A stretch of 64,000 bases of DNA, taken from positions 372,001 through 436,000 of the forward strand of contig JAXLRM010000003.1 in the NCBI GenBank assembly GCA_046331095.1, in the 5' to 3' direction. A model generated the notes under the pieces. The model made no database searches, was not told the origin of the DNA, and saw only the letters and a list, made by a program, of their open reading frames with translations. Source of the DNA: JAIBAC01 sp046331095 (lineage in GTDB: Bacteria > Actinomycetota > Acidimicrobiia > UBA2766). This document shows positions 7,710 through 16,684 of the stretch, in pieces (within the stretch, counting starts at the first letter, position 1; every line of letters starts with the position of its first letter). Both the position numbers and the translations under genes were made by a program.

Positions 7710-10124
7710 TCAGGCTCGTTGGGTGGCGCCGTGGTGGCGACCGGCGGCGGCAACCATCGCCTCGACGAAGGGACGTACGTCCTCGTCGCGCAAGGTCCGG
7801 TCGGACGCCTGGAAGCGCACCTCCAACGCGAGGCTCTTGGCACCGGCCGGCACGGGGTCGCCCCGGTAGACGTCGAAGAGCCGCACGTCGCGCAGGACCG
7901 CACCCCCGGCACTCTCGAGAGTCGCCACGAGATCGCCGGCCGCAACCGCTTCGTCGACGACGAAGGCGAGGTCGTAGCTCGTCGCGGGGAACGGAGACAG
8001 CACCCCCGCGTGCTCGCGCCTGCCGAGGTGCGCCTCGAGCAACGGCGCCACGTCGAACTCCGCGACCGCGACCGAGCGCGGCAGGTCGAGCGCGGCCGCC
8101 ACCTGTGGGTGGAGCTCGCCCAGCCACCCGATCGGCGTTCCCTCGAGCAGCACCGCCCCCGACCTGCCCGGGTGCAGCCCCGGAGGCACGACACCCTCCC
8201 CGGGAGGGGCGACGGCGAGCGCGATGCCGAGCGCCTCGCCCACGAGCTCGACCGCTCCCTTGGCGTCGAATACGTCGTAGGGCCGTCCCCTGCCGGTGTG
8301 GACCGGGTTCTCGAGATCGGAGCCGCAGAACACGAGCGCGGCACGCCAGGTCTGCACGGGGAGCACGTCGGCTTCCGCGGGTGCGGCGACTCCGCCGAGC
8401 TCGTGGAGGCGCACGCTCTCCACCTGTCGCGCGACGTTGTACGCCGCTGCCTGGAGCAGCGTCGGGACCAGCGACGTGCGCAAGTACCGGTCCTCTTCGC
8501 GTAGGGGGTTGACGAGGGCGACGCGCGCCTCGCCCGCCCAACCGAGCGACTCGTAGAGGGCGTCGGAGACGAACGACGTCGTGAGCGCCTCGTCGAGACC
8601 GCCGGCACGCAGGGCGACGCGCAGCTTGCGTTCGGCGGCCTGGGTCGGGTCGAGGGCCCCGACGCGTTCGGGGCTCGCCGGCAGCGTACGGTCTATGCGG
8701 TTGTACCCGTGGAGGCGTGCGACTTCCTCGACGAGGTCGATCTCGCGCTCCAGGTCCACCCGGAAACTCGGGACACGGCAGTGCAGCGTCGCGTCCGCCG
8801 CCACCGTCGTGGTGATCTCGATCGGGGCGAGAAGTGCGGCCATCTCCGCTGCGTCCAGTGCGGTGCCGAGCAGCGAGTTGGCCCTACCGGGCCGCAGCAA
8901 GATGTCGCGGCCCGCGAACGTATCCGCGGAGACGTCGACGACACCGGGACGGACCACGCCACCGGCGACCTCGGAGAGCAGCCGCGCCGCACGCCGCGCA
9001 GCGCGCACGCACCCACCCGGGTCGACACCGCGCTCGAAGCGGGCACTCGCCTCGCTGCGCAGGCCCAAGCGCTTGGACGTGACCAGCACCGAAGGTGCCG
9101 CGAAGTTGGCCGACTCGATCAGCACCCTCGTGGTCGTGTCGACGACCTCGGACTCGAGGCCTCCCATGACGCCCGCGAGCGCGACGGGGCCGTCTCCGTC
9201 GCAGATGAGAAGGTCGGTCGCGGCACAGGTGCGCTCCTGGCCGTCGAGTGTCGTGATCCTCTCGCCTGCGGCTGCGGTGCGCACGACGACGGTGGCGCCG
9301 CCGAGGTGGTCGAGGTCGAAGGCGTGCAGGGGCTGGCCGGTCTCGAGCATGACGTAGTTGGTGACGTCGACGACGTTGTTGATCGGCCGGACGCCTGCGG
9401 CGAGGAGGCGGCGCGCGAGCCATGCGGGCGAGGGTCCGATCCGGAGCTCCTCGACGACGAGTCCGGCATAGCGCGGGCAGCGCTCGGGGTCCTCGACGCG
9501 GATCGTCACGAGCGCGGCGGCGTCGGGACCCGACGTGACGACGTCGTCAGGTGGTCGTTCGTGCTCGATCCCGAACGCGGCACCGGCCTCACGAGCGACG
9601 CCGACCATCGCCATGCAGTCGGGCCGGTTCGGCGTGATCTCGAGCTCGAGGACCGTCTCGTCGAGACCGAGGGCCCCCGACACGGGGGCGCCCACCACGG
9701 CACCGCTGTCGAGCACGAGGATGCCGGAGTGGTCCTCGCCGAGGCCGAGCTCGTCCTCGGCGCAGAGCATCCCGTGGGAGGTGACACCGAGCGAGGCAAC
9801 CGTGCGTACGCCGATCTCCATCCCGTTGGGGAGTCGCGCTCCCGGGAGCGCCAGGGGCACCTTGTCTCCGGGACCGAAGTTGAACGCCCCGCACATGACC
9901 TCGCGCGTGGCGGCCTCCCCGTCGTCGACCACGACGAGCTGCACGCTGCGTGCGCCCTCGATCGGGCGGCACTCCACGACGCGAGCGACGACCACGCCGT
10001 CGAGGGAGACCGGGCGGTGGATCGCCTCGGTCAGGAGGCCGCGGTCCTGCAGCACGGTGGCAACCGTGTCGACGTCGCCGGGCACCGCGACGAGCTCGCG
10101 CAGCCACGAGATGGGGACCTTCAA
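7710..10124 (-). CDS. pheT: Phenylalanyl-tRNA synthetase beta subunit
   Basis: Beta subunit of the alpha2-beta2 PheRS, 804 residues, full length. In order: MKVPISWLRELVAVPGD start, the EMAP/OB-type tRNA-binding domain (about 40-155), the B3/B4 editing region (about 210-370, with NNVVDVTNYVMLETGQPLHAFD), the B5 domain (about 390-465), the catalytic-like core, and the ferredoxin-fold anticodon-binding domain from about 710 to the end. It follows pheS by 9 bases and is surely cotranscribed with it. Confidence 0.97.
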   Translation of the reverse strand: MKVPISWLRELVAVPGDVDTVATVLQDRGLLTEAIHRPVSLDGVVVARVVECRPIEGARSVQLVVVDDGEAATREVMCGAFNFGPGDKVPLALPGARLPNGMEIGVRTVASLGVTSHGMLCAEDELGLGEDHSGILVLDSGAVVGAPVSGALGLDETVLELEITPNRPDCMAMVGVAREAGAAFGIEHERPPDDVVTSGPDAAALVTIRVEDPERCPRYAGLVVEELRIGPSPAWLARRLLAAGVRPINNVVDVTNYVMLETGQPLHAFDLDHLGGATVVVRTAAAGERITTLDGQERTCAATDLLICDGDGPVALAGVMGGLESEVVDTTTRVLIESANFAAPSVLVTSKRLGLRSEASARFERGVDPGGCVRAARRAARLLSEVAGGVVRPGVVDVSADTFAGRDILLRPGRANSLLGTALDAAEMAALLAPIEITTTVAADATLHCRVPSFRVDLEREIDLVEEVARLHGYNRIDRTLPASPERVGALDPTQAAERKLRVALRAGGLDEALTTSFVSDALYESLGWAGEARVALVNPLREEDRYLRTSLVPTLLQAAAYNVARQVESVRLHELGGVAAPAEADVLPVQTWRAALVFCGSDLENPVHTGRGRPYDVFDAKGAVELVGEALGIALAVAPPGEGVVPPGLHPGRSGAVLLEGTPIGWLGELHPQVAAALDLPRSVAVAEFDVAPLLEAHLGRREHAGVLSPFPATSYDLAFVVDEAVAAGDLVATLESAGGAVLRDVRLFDVYRGDPVPAGAKSLALEVRFQASDRTLRDEDVRPFVEAMVAAAGRHHGATQRA

Positions 10125-10133
10125 GGTTCGCTC

Positions 10134-11192
10134 CTAGGTGAACCGTTCGAGGAAGCGGATGTCGTTGTCGGTGAACCAACGGATGTCGGGCACGCCGTAG
10201 CGCAGCATCGCGATCCGCTCGACCCCGAAGCCCCACGCGAAGCCCTGCCACTGCTCGGGGTCGAGACCGACGGCTGCAAGCACGTTCGGGTCGACCATCC
10301 CGCACCCTGCGATCTCGAGCCACTTGTCGCCCCAACGCACCTCGAGGCCGGCCGACGGCTCGGTGAAGGGGAAGAAGTCAGGGAAGAGACGGATGTCGAA
10401 GGTGGGACCGAAGTACTCGTGACAGAAGCGCTCGATGGTGCCGGCGAGGTCGCCGAAGCTCAGGGCCCTGTCGATCGCGAGACCCTCGATCTGATGGAAC
10501 TGGCTCGCGTGGGTGGCGTCCACCGTGTCGTTGCGGAACACACGACCCGGGACGATGTAGTAAAGCGGCGGCGGCTCGGTCTCCATGAGGCGGATCTGCA
10601 CCGGCGAAGTGTGCGGACGCAGGAGCACCTCGCCCGCGGTCCCCGTGGCGGCGCTCGCTGCGCCCACAGGGTGGTCCACGTAGATCGTGTCCATGCCGAG
10701 GCGCGCCGGGTGGGTCGGAGGGATGTTGAGCGCGTCGAAGCTGTACCAGGCCGTCTCGACCTCGGGGCCCTCGGCGACGCGGTACCCCATGCCGACGAAG
10801 ACGTCTGCGATCTCCTGGAAGACCTTCGTGAGGACGTGGCGGTGACCCATGTGGCTGCGGCGCCCGGGGAGGCTCAAGTCGGCCGTCTCGGACTCGAGGA
10901 GGCGCCTTTCGGCAACGGCGGCGAAGGCCGCTGCCTGCGCGGCGATCGCAGTGTCGATGCGCTCGTTCACCGCGTTGAGGGCATGCCCGACCGCGGGTTT
11001 GGCCGCCTTCGGGAGGGATCCGATCGAACGGCGGATCTCCGTGAGGCGCGACTTGCGCCCGTAGACGGCCGCCTTGGCAGCCTCGAGCGCCGCTTCGTCG
11101 ACCGCAGCACCGATGGCGACGACGGCGTCGCCGGCGAGGGTGTCGATCTCGGCGAGGATCGCCTCGGTCTCGGGCCCTGTATCGGCGTCCAC
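10134..11192 (-). CDS. pheS: Phenylalanyl-tRNA synthetase alpha subunit
   Basis: Catalytic class II subunit, 352 residues with the chosen GTG at 11192, a normal length. Residues 1-90 form the coiled-coil arm with YGRKSRLTEIRRSIGSLP; the catalytic domain follows, with HPARLGMDTIY, HTSPVQIRLM, the GRVFRNDTVDATHASQFHQ motif 2 and GFGVERIAMLRYG motif 3. A GAAGGGA ribosome-binding site precedes the GTG; an ATG 26 codons further upstream (11270) adds atypical residues and is less likely. Operon with pheT. Confidence 0.96.
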   Translation of the reverse strand: MDADTGPETEAILAEIDTLAGDAVVAIGAAVDEAALEAAKAAVYGRKSRLTEIRRSIGSLPKAAKPAVGHALNAVNERIDTAIAAQAAAFAAVAERRLLESETADLSLPGRRSHMGHRHVLTKVFQEIADVFVGMGYRVAEGPEVETAWYSFDALNIPPTHPARLGMDTIYVDHPVGAASAATGTAGEVLLRPHTSPVQIRLMETEPPPLYYIVPGRVFRNDTVDATHASQFHQIEGLAIDRALSFGDLAGTIERFCHEYFGPTFDIRLFPDFFPFTEPSAGLEVRWGDKWLEIAGCGMVDPNVLAAVGLDPEQWQGFAWGFGVERIAMLRYGVPDIRWFTDNDIRFLERFT

Positions 11193-11266
11193 CCCGTCCC
11201 TTCGTGTAGTCGGCCCTGCGAGCGGTGACCGAGAGTAGCCGAGGTCGCCGGAGGGCCCCGAAGGGA

Positions 11267-12304
11267 TCACCAGGGAGCTCCGAGCGCCTTTGGCAGTCCC
11301 AGTGTGAACCGCGTTCCCGCCTCGGGGTCGGAGCTGACCGCGAGCGCGGCACCCATGCCGGTCGCGAGTTCGCGTGCGATGTAGAGGCCGAGCCCGGACC
11401 CGGCACCGTTGGCGCCGGCGGACGCGTCCCTGTGCCAGAACTTGGCGAACACGCGCCCGAGGACCTCGGGAGGGATCGTGCCCGTGTCGGCAACCACCAC
11501 GGTGACCGTCTCGCCGTCGGTGCCGGCGGCGACCGTCACCGGTGCCTCACCGTGTGCGACCGCGTTCTCTACCAGGTTCGTGAGGATCCGGATCAGCTTG
11601 TCGCGATCGGCCTCGACGATCGTCTCGGGCGCCACCGTAACCGAGACGTCGAGCCCGCCGGCCGCCGTAGAGCACGCTGCGGCGAGGTCCACGGGCTCGA
11701 TCCGGTAGGTGACCCTGCCGGCCTCGAGCCGGCTCATGTCGAGCAGGTCAGCGACCAGGCGTGACATCCGCTCGGCATCGGCGACGATCTGCTCCAGCAA
11801 CTCGCGTCGCTGCGCGGGATCGAGGTCGTCCCCGCGGCGCAGGAGCAGCGATGCGAAGCCCCGCACCCCGGTCAGCGGGGCGCGTACCTCGTGGCTGACC
11901 GTCGCGACTGCTTGCGCGGCGACCGACTCCAGGCGCCGCTGACCGATGTCGCGCAGGCTCAGGACCGCCCCGGCCAACACACCCTCGCTGCGCACGTACT
12001 TGGCGGCTGCAAGGGTCTTCAGGGTCCGCCCGCCGGCGTGGGTGACGTCGAGCTCGACAGCGGGCATCGCACGCACGGAGGCAAGCCGCGCCGAAGCCGG
12101 CCATCCGCCCCACGGCGACCCTTCCGGCTCACGGGGGCACACGAGGGTGCGGAAGTCGGCACCGACAACCGCGGATGCGTCGACGCCCAGGAGGCGTGCG
12201 AACTCGGCGTTGACCCCGACGACACGACAGCGCACGTCCAACGACACGAGGGCGTCGGGCGCGCCCGACGCGGCGAGAGCACGTGAGTCCGGCAGCGCGT
12301 GCAC
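11267..12304 (-). CDS. PAS-domain sensor histidine kinase, cytoplasmic, orphan
   Basis: A sensor kinase of about 345 residues without membrane segments. The N-terminal PAS-like domain (about 10-110) is followed by a HisKA dimerisation domain with VATVSHEVRAPLTG (phospho-acceptor His). The HATPase_c domain has NLVENAVAH (N box), VADTGTIP and GSGLGLYIA (G boxes). No response regulator is adjacent. The start is uncertain: GTG at 12304 is the first start after the tsnR stop, but no strong ribosome-binding site is visible. Mycobacteria have unrelated or hypothetical genes at this position between tsnR and pheS. Confidence 0.82.
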   Translation of the reverse strand: MHALPDSRALAASGAPDALVSLDVRCRVVGVNAEFARLLGVDASAVVGADFRTLVCPREPEGSPWGGWPASARLASVRAMPAVELDVTHAGGRTLKTLAAAKYVRSEGVLAGAVLSLRDIGQRRLESVAAQAVATVSHEVRAPLTGVRGFASLLLRRGDDLDPAQRRELLEQIVADAERMSRLVADLLDMSRLEAGRVTYRIEPVDLAAACSTAAGGLDVSVTVAPETIVEADRDKLIRILTNLVENAVAHGEAPVTVAAGTDGETVTVVVADTGTIPPEVLGRVFAKFWHRDASAGANGAGSGLGLYIARELATGMGAALAVSSDPEAGTRFTLGLPKALGAPW

Positions 12305-12315
12305 GGCCGAGAACG

Positions 12316-13026
12316 CTACCCGCGCTCGGCCAGCGCGTAGGTGAGCACAGCCCCGGCAGCAGCGGCGTTCAGGGATTCGACGGCACCGGGCGTGGGCACG
12401 GTCACCTCGGCGGCGAGCACGTCCACGAGGTCGCGGTCGAGACCGTGGGCCTCCGAACCCACGAAGACAGCGATCGGCGCCGACCGGTCGACGGCATCGG
12501 GGGGGACGCCGCCCCGGGTGGACGCCGCGAGCCCCACGAAGCCTGCGCCGCCGAGCTCGACCGCGAGACCCACGGGATCTGCACCGGCGACGACGGTCGT
12601 GGCGAACATCGCACCGGCAGACGCACGCAGAGCCTTCGGGTTGGTCGGGTCGCAGCTCCCCCGGGTGAACACGACGGCATCCCATCCGAACGCGGCGGCA
12701 GAGCGGACCAGCGTGCCGGCGTTGCCCGGGTCGGAGATCCCGGCGAGCACGAGGACTCGCCGTGCGCCGTCGGGCACTGCCTTCCCGGCGCGCCATCGTG
12801 CCACCGCGACGACGCCCTGGGGATGCTCGGTGGTCGCCATCTGCGCGATCAGCTCGTCGGGCACGACCGCCGCATGCGCCACACCGTGGGCGAGGACGTC
12901 GGCGGGGTCGGTCACGTAGACAGCTTCGAGCTCCACCCCGGCGTCACGGGCAGCGCGCACGAGCCGCGGGCCCTCGAGGAGGATCATCCCCTGGCGAGCC
13001 CGCTCCTTGCCGCGGCGCAACCTCAT
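12316..13026 (-). CDS. tsnR: SpoU/TrmH-family 2'-O-methyltransferase (TsnR-like)
   Basis: A SAM-dependent rRNA or tRNA ribose methyltransferase of the knotted SPOUT fold, 236 residues. All three family motifs are present: ISDPGNAGTLVRSA (motif 1), FVGSEAHGL (motif 2) and PTPGAVESLNAAAAGAVL (motif 3). An N-terminal L30e-like substrate-binding part precedes them. It follows rplT in the order also known from mycobacteria, where the gene is called tsnR; the modified nucleotide is not deducible. The symbol rests on synteny plus family. Confidence 0.85.
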   Translation of the reverse strand: MRLRRGKERARQGMILLEGPRLVRAARDAGVELEAVYVTDPADVLAHGVAHAAVVPDELIAQMATTEHPQGVVAVARWRAGKAVPDGARRVLVLAGISDPGNAGTLVRSAAAFGWDAVVFTRGSCDPTNPKALRASAGAMFATTVVAGADPVGLAVELGGAGFVGLAASTRGGVPPDAVDRSAPIAVFVGSEAHGLDRDLVDVLAAEVTVPTPGAVESLNAAAAGAVLTYALAERG

Positions 13027-13087
13027 GGCGACGCGGACTCCGGGGTTGCGGGTCGACGTTACGGAATGCAGGGCGGCTTCGTACCTC

Positions 13088-13462
13088 TCAGGCCTCGACG
13101 GTCGCGCCGTCGAGGGCCTGTGACGCCACGTCGCAGACAGCCGCGAACGTGTCCGGCTCGCTCACGGCGAGATCGGCGAGGATCTTGCGATCGACGTCGA
13201 TCTCGGCGAGCTTGAGGCCGTGGATCAACCGCGAGTAAGTCAGGCCGTGCTGGCGGGCGCCGGCGTTGATCCGGGTGATCCACAGCTTGCGGAACTCGCC
13301 CTTCTTGGCGCGCCGGTCGCGGTACGAGTACGTCAGCGACTTGAGCAGCTGCTCGCGTGCCTTGCGGTAGCTGACGCGCTTCTGCCCGTAGTAGCCGCGT
13401 GCGGAGTGCAGTACCTCACGGCGCTTCTTCTTCGCGTGCACGGAACGCTTCACGCGTGCCAT
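13088..13462 (-). CDS. rplT: 50S ribosomal protein L20
   Basis: A 124-residue basic protein starting MARVKRSVHAKKKRREVL, which binds 23S rRNA early in 50S assembly. Full length. Third gene of infC-rpmI-rplT, 40 bases after rpmI. In other bacteria L20 represses this operon; no L20-mimic structure was identified here. Confidence 0.98.
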   Translation of the reverse strand: MARVKRSVHAKKKRREVLHSARGYYGQKRVSYRKAREQLLKSLTYSYRDRRAKKGEFRKLWITRINAGARQHGLTYSRLIHGLKLAEIDVDRKILADLAVSEPDTFAAVCDVASQALDGATVEA

Positions 13463-13502
13463 GGCTTCTCCTTGGGTGGTCGGAAATCTGCGGAGTGCTG
13501 CC

Positions 13503-13697
13503 TCAGCCGCCGAGCATCCGGTTGACTGCGGGCGCGTCCGCCTTGGACACGAGAGCGGGCGAGCTGAGCCGGCGGAGCTGGCGCCGGTTCTTCTTGCCGG
13601 TGTTGTGGCCGTGATAGGCCTTCATGCGCCTCAGCTTGCCGGTCGCGGTGCGCTTGAACCGCTTGGCAGCACCGCTGTGGGTCTTCATCTTGGGCAT
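13503..13697 (-). CDS. rpmI: 50S ribosomal protein L35
   Basis: A 64-residue very basic protein, MPKMKTHSGAAKRFKRT at the start, with the usual HNTGKKNRRQLRRLS region. Normal length. It lies 36 bases downstream of infC and upstream of rplT in the classical operon. Confidence 0.98.
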   Translation of the reverse strand: MPKMKTHSGAAKRFKRTATGKLRRMKAYHGHNTGKKNRRQLRRLSSPALVSKADAPAVNRMLGG

Positions 13698-13733
13698 CTC
13701 GCCTCCTGGGAGTGTCTCGTGTTGTCCTTCGGG

Positions 13734-14555
13734 TCAGCTCTCGCCGGCTTCCACGCCCGCCTCGGCTGTCTCCTCGAGGTCCGCCTCGGCAACGGTCTCG
13801 CCTTCACCGAGATCGGCGTCGTCGGTGCCGGTGCCGGTGCCGGCTCCGGCCTCGACGTCGTCCAAGGCCTCGGCATCGGCCTCGGCTGCCGCGTTGAGGG
13901 CCTCCACCTCCGCGTCGACGTCCACGGACGACTCGGTCCTGTCAGGCCCGCGCCTCGACTTGCCCTTGCCCTTGCCCTTGGCGCTGCCACGCTTGTGCTG
14001 GACCTTGGGCTCCTTCGAGAGAGGCGCGAGGACCATGAGCATGTTGCGGCCGTCGAGCTTGGGCATCGACTCCGGTGTCGCGAGCTCGCTCAGGTCCTCG
14101 GCGAGCTGGTCGAGGATCTTGCGACCGAGCTCGGTGTGGCTCATCTCGCGGCCGCGGAACATGATCGTGATCTTGACCTTGGAGCCCTCCTCGAGGAAGC
14201 GCACGACGTGCTTCTTCTTTGTCTCGTAGTCGTGGACGTCGATCTTGGGCCTGAACTTCATCTCCTTCACGACGACCTGGGACTGCTTGCGCTTGGCTTC
14301 CTTGGCGCGCTGGTCCTGCTCGTACTTGTGCTTGCCCCAGTCCATGATGCGGCAGACCGGTGGGCTCGCGTTGGCCGCCACCTCGACGAGGTCGAGACCC
14401 GCCGCTCGCGCCATCGACAGCGCCTCCTGGCTGGTCTTGATCCCGAGCTGCTCGCCGTCCGCGGACACGAGGCGCACCTCGCGCACCCGGATGCGGTCGT
14501 TCACGCGTGGAAGGTTTGCACGGTCGTCGCGTGGCTTGGGCCGTGGTCGTGCGAT
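13734..14555 (-). CDS. infC: Translation initiation factor IF-3 with ATC start and acidic C-terminal extension
   Basis: IF-3 keeps the 30S subunit free and proofreads start codons. The N-domain begins at NDRIRVREVRLV (about residue 19), followed by the linker helix and C-domain to about residue 184 (NMLMVLAPLSKEPK). About 89 further residues follow: a Lys/Gly-rich piece (SAKGKGKGKSRRG), then an Asp/Glu/Ala-rich tail. The start I choose is ATC at 14555, 8 bases after a perfect AGGAGG. Rare start codons on infC are known to allow IF-3 autoregulation. The alternative GTG 14 codons upstream has no comparable ribosome-binding site. First gene of infC-rpmI-rplT. Confidence 0.93.
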   Translation of the reverse strand: MARPRPKPRDDRANLPRVNDRIRVREVRLVSADGEQLGIKTSQEALSMARAAGLDLVEVAANASPPVCRIMDWGKHKYEQDQRAKEAKRKQSQVVVKEMKFRPKIDVHDYETKKKHVVRFLEEGSKVKITIMFRGREMSHTELGRKILDQLAEDLSELATPESMPKLDGRNMLMVLAPLSKEPKVQHKRGSAKGKGKGKSRRGPDRTESSVDVDAEVEALNAAAEADAEALDDVEAGAGTGTGTDDADLGEGETVAEADLEETAEAGVEAGES

Positions 14556-14580
14556 GGTCGGCGCCTCCTGGTCGCTAGGT

Positions 14581-14602
14581 CCTCGGTACCTCCCCACCGA
14601 GG
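14581..14602 (-). promoter_or_regulatory. Hairpin in the infC leader
   Basis: Arms CCTCGGT and ACCGAGG are 7 bases each around an 8-base loop, about 26 bases upstream of the infC ATC start. It would form in the 5' leader of the infC mRNA. It could take part in translational control, but it matches no leader motif that I can name, and it could equally be chance in GC-rich DNA. Confidence 0.35.
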
Positions 14603-14760
14603 ATCCCGTCGACGCCGCCGCAGCCGCGCCCGAACGCGGACTGCCACCGACCCCGCGAGCGGTCCCCGGAGGTGAGGGGCGGTCGTTCGCCTACGCTGCG
14701 ACCGGAGGCTCCCCTCCTTGGCCCGCACCGTCCGTAGAGGCCGGTCACGGGTTCCGCGAG

Positions 14761-14766
14761 TATAGA
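14761..14766 (+). promoter_or_regulatory. Candidate -10 element of the DUF1844 gene
   Basis: TATAGA stands out in a GC-rich divergent intergenic region and lies 22 bases before the ATG at 14789, with GAGGAG between them. No convincing -35 is visible 16-18 bases upstream. Confidence 0.4.
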
Positions 14767-14788
14767 GAGCACGGCCCGAGGAGATCGC

Positions 14789-15298
14789 ATGGAGAAGAAG
14801 CTGTGGACGCCCGGTGGTGAGGTCCCCGTGGGGTCCGCCCAGGAGCACGCGCACGAACCTTCCGGGCCGGCACCCAGCCCAGGGAGCAGGCCGCCCGCGG
14901 CCGGGGGCCCCGGGCCCGACGGGGCGGGCGAACCCGGAATGCCCACCGAAGAAGCGCTGAAGGCGGAGCTCGAGATGCTCGCCCAGGTCCCGGTGGGATC
15001 GATCGTGCTGCAGTACGCGTCGACCTTGCTGACCGTGGCCCAGCTCCACCTCGCCCCCGGCGAGCTCGAGGAGTCCCAGCTCGCTCTCGACGTGCTCACG
15101 GCGGTCGTCGACGCCGCCGGGGACCGCGTGGGAGCTGCGGCTCCCCAGCTCCGTGATGTTCTCAGCCAGGTGCAAATGATGTTCGTCGAGGCCACCCGCC
15201 TCGAGGCCGAGGCTGCCGGCCGGCGGGCCGGCGACGCGGGCGGGACGGGCGGAGGTGACGACAGCGGCTCCGACGCGGTGGGCGCCGCCGAGACGTGA
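14789..15298 (+). CDS. DUF1844 domain protein
   Basis: A 169-residue protein of unknown biochemical role. A Pro/Gly/Ala-rich N-terminal tail (about 1-52) precedes a conserved helical domain, from EEALKAELEMLAQVPVGSIVLQYAS to about residue 135, that I recognise as DUF1844; a Gly/Ala-rich tail ends it. DUF1844 genes are typically found near infC in actinobacteria, as here (divergent). ATG 14789 follows GAGGAGATCGC. Its stop overlaps the next gene as TGATG, so the two are probably translated together. Confidence 0.75.
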   Translation: MEKKLWTPGGEVPVGSAQEHAHEPSGPAPSPGSRPPAAGGPGPDGAGEPGMPTEEALKAELEMLAQVPVGSIVLQYASTLLTVAQLHLAPGELEESQLALDVLTAVVDAAGDRVGAAAPQLRDVLSQVQMMFVEATRLEAEAAGRRAGDAGGTGGGDDSGSDAVGAAET

Positions 15299-16629
15299 TG
15301 GCGTCACGACCACGTCTTCGCGCACCGGAGGCATCGCGTGCGGAGCTCGCGGTTCGCGCCGTCATCGGCCTGTTCCTGCTCGCCTTCGCGTTCGTCGTCT
15401 TCGTCGCGGTCTCGCTGCACAAGCGCGACCGGCTGTCGAGACGCGTGCTCGGCTGGCTCTGCACCGGCTTCGGACGCACGTTCGTGCGCGCCGCCGAACG
15501 CTCCAAGGGCGGCTTGATCAAGATCGGCCAGCTCGGCAGCCTGCGCTCGGACCTCGTACCCCACGAGATCACCGACGAGCTGTCCAAGCTCCAGGACCGC
15601 GTGGCGCCGCATCCCTACGACGAGGTCAGGTCCCAGATCACCGCCGAGCTCGGCCGCGCGCCCGAGGACGTCTTCGCCAACTTCGACCCCGACCCGATCG
15701 CGGCAGCGTCGATCGGTCAGGTGCACTACGGCGTGCTCAGGGACGGCCGCGAGGTCGCCGTGAAGGTCCAGTACCCCGGGATCGAGAAGGCGCTCGCGGT
15801 CGACATGGCCGTGACCCGCTTCGGGCTGTGGGTGTTCAACTTCTTCACCTACGTGGACACCCGCAAGCTCTTCGCCGAGCTGCTCGAGTCGATCGAGGGC
15901 GAGATGGACTACCTCCAAGAGGGGCGCACGTCCGAGGTGGTTGCCGCGAACCTCGCGGCCGTGCCCGAGTTCGAGGACCGCTACGTCATCCCGGAGGTCT
16001 ACTGGGACTTCACGACCCGGCGCGTGCTGACCATGGAGTACACGCCCGGCATCAAGATCACCCACCGCGAGGAGCTCGAAGCGGCCGGCCTCGACGTCGA
16101 CGAGACCGCCCGCCTGTGTGCGCGGTTGTTCATGCACCAGATCTTCCGCGACGGCGTGTTCCATGCCGACCCGCATCCGGGCAACCTCTTCGTGGACGCG
16201 GACGGCCGGATCGTGATCCTCGACTTCGGGATGAACAAGCGGATCGACCCCGCCGTGAGGGACGCGATCCGGCGCAACATCGTCGCCGTCGTCGCACGCG
16301 ACGTCGACGCCTACGCGCAGTCGATGGTCGACGCCGGTTTCGTGGCGGACGAGGAGATCGACAAGATCCGCGAGGTCGCCCGGATCCAGTTCGACCCGCG
16401 TTTTTGGAACGTCGCACCCAACGAGGTCGCCGACATGGACTTCTCGGCCTACTTCGCCGAGACACGACGCCAGATGAGGGACATCCACTCGTTCCAGCTC
16501 CCCAACGGGGTCGTGATGTGGGGCCGGGCCCTCGGGCTCCTGCAGGCCCTCGGCGGCGAGCTGCTCCCCGACGTCCCGCCCCTCGACGTCATCGGCCCCT
16601 ACGTCCTCGAGTTCCTCGCGGCCGGGTAG
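15298..16629 (+). CDS. ABC1/UbiB/ADCK-family atypical kinase
   Basis: A 443-residue protein with an N-terminal membrane segment (about residues 15-40) and the ABC1 kinase core. Visible are the family-specific KIGQLGS (KxGQ) motif, the alanine-rich ASIGQVHYG loop in place of a normal glycine loop, VAVKVQYPG with the ATP-binding Lys, HADPHPGNLF (catalytic loop) and ILDFGMNKRI (DFG). The family supports quinone or lipid metabolism in bacteria, mostly as an ATPase; the substrate here is unknown. The start ATG at 15298 overlaps the DUF1844 stop. Convergent repeats follow. Confidence 0.85.
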   Translation: MASRPRLRAPEASRAELAVRAVIGLFLLAFAFVVFVAVSLHKRDRLSRRVLGWLCTGFGRTFVRAAERSKGGLIKIGQLGSLRSDLVPHEITDELSKLQDRVAPHPYDEVRSQITAELGRAPEDVFANFDPDPIAAASIGQVHYGVLRDGREVAVKVQYPGIEKALAVDMAVTRFGLWVFNFFTYVDTRKLFAELLESIEGEMDYLQEGRTSEVVAANLAAVPEFEDRYVIPEVYWDFTTRRVLTMEYTPGIKITHREELEAAGLDVDETARLCARLFMHQIFRDGVFHADPHPGNLFVDADGRIVILDFGMNKRIDPAVRDAIRRNIVAVVARDVDAYAQSMVDAGFVADEEIDKIREVARIQFDPRFWNVAPNEVADMDFSAYFAETRRQMRDIHSFQLPNGVVMWGRALGLLQALGGELLPDVPPLDVIGPYVLEFLAAG

Positions 16630-16684
16630 CACCCCCGGGGGATCGGTCCCGGGGGTCCCTCGGTGGGAGCGAGGTGGGAGCGAC

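Noticed and set aside
8709..11228. An 839-codon open frame antisense to pheT and pheS
   Set aside because: Same cause: high GC with G/C third positions. The pheST motifs settle the strand.
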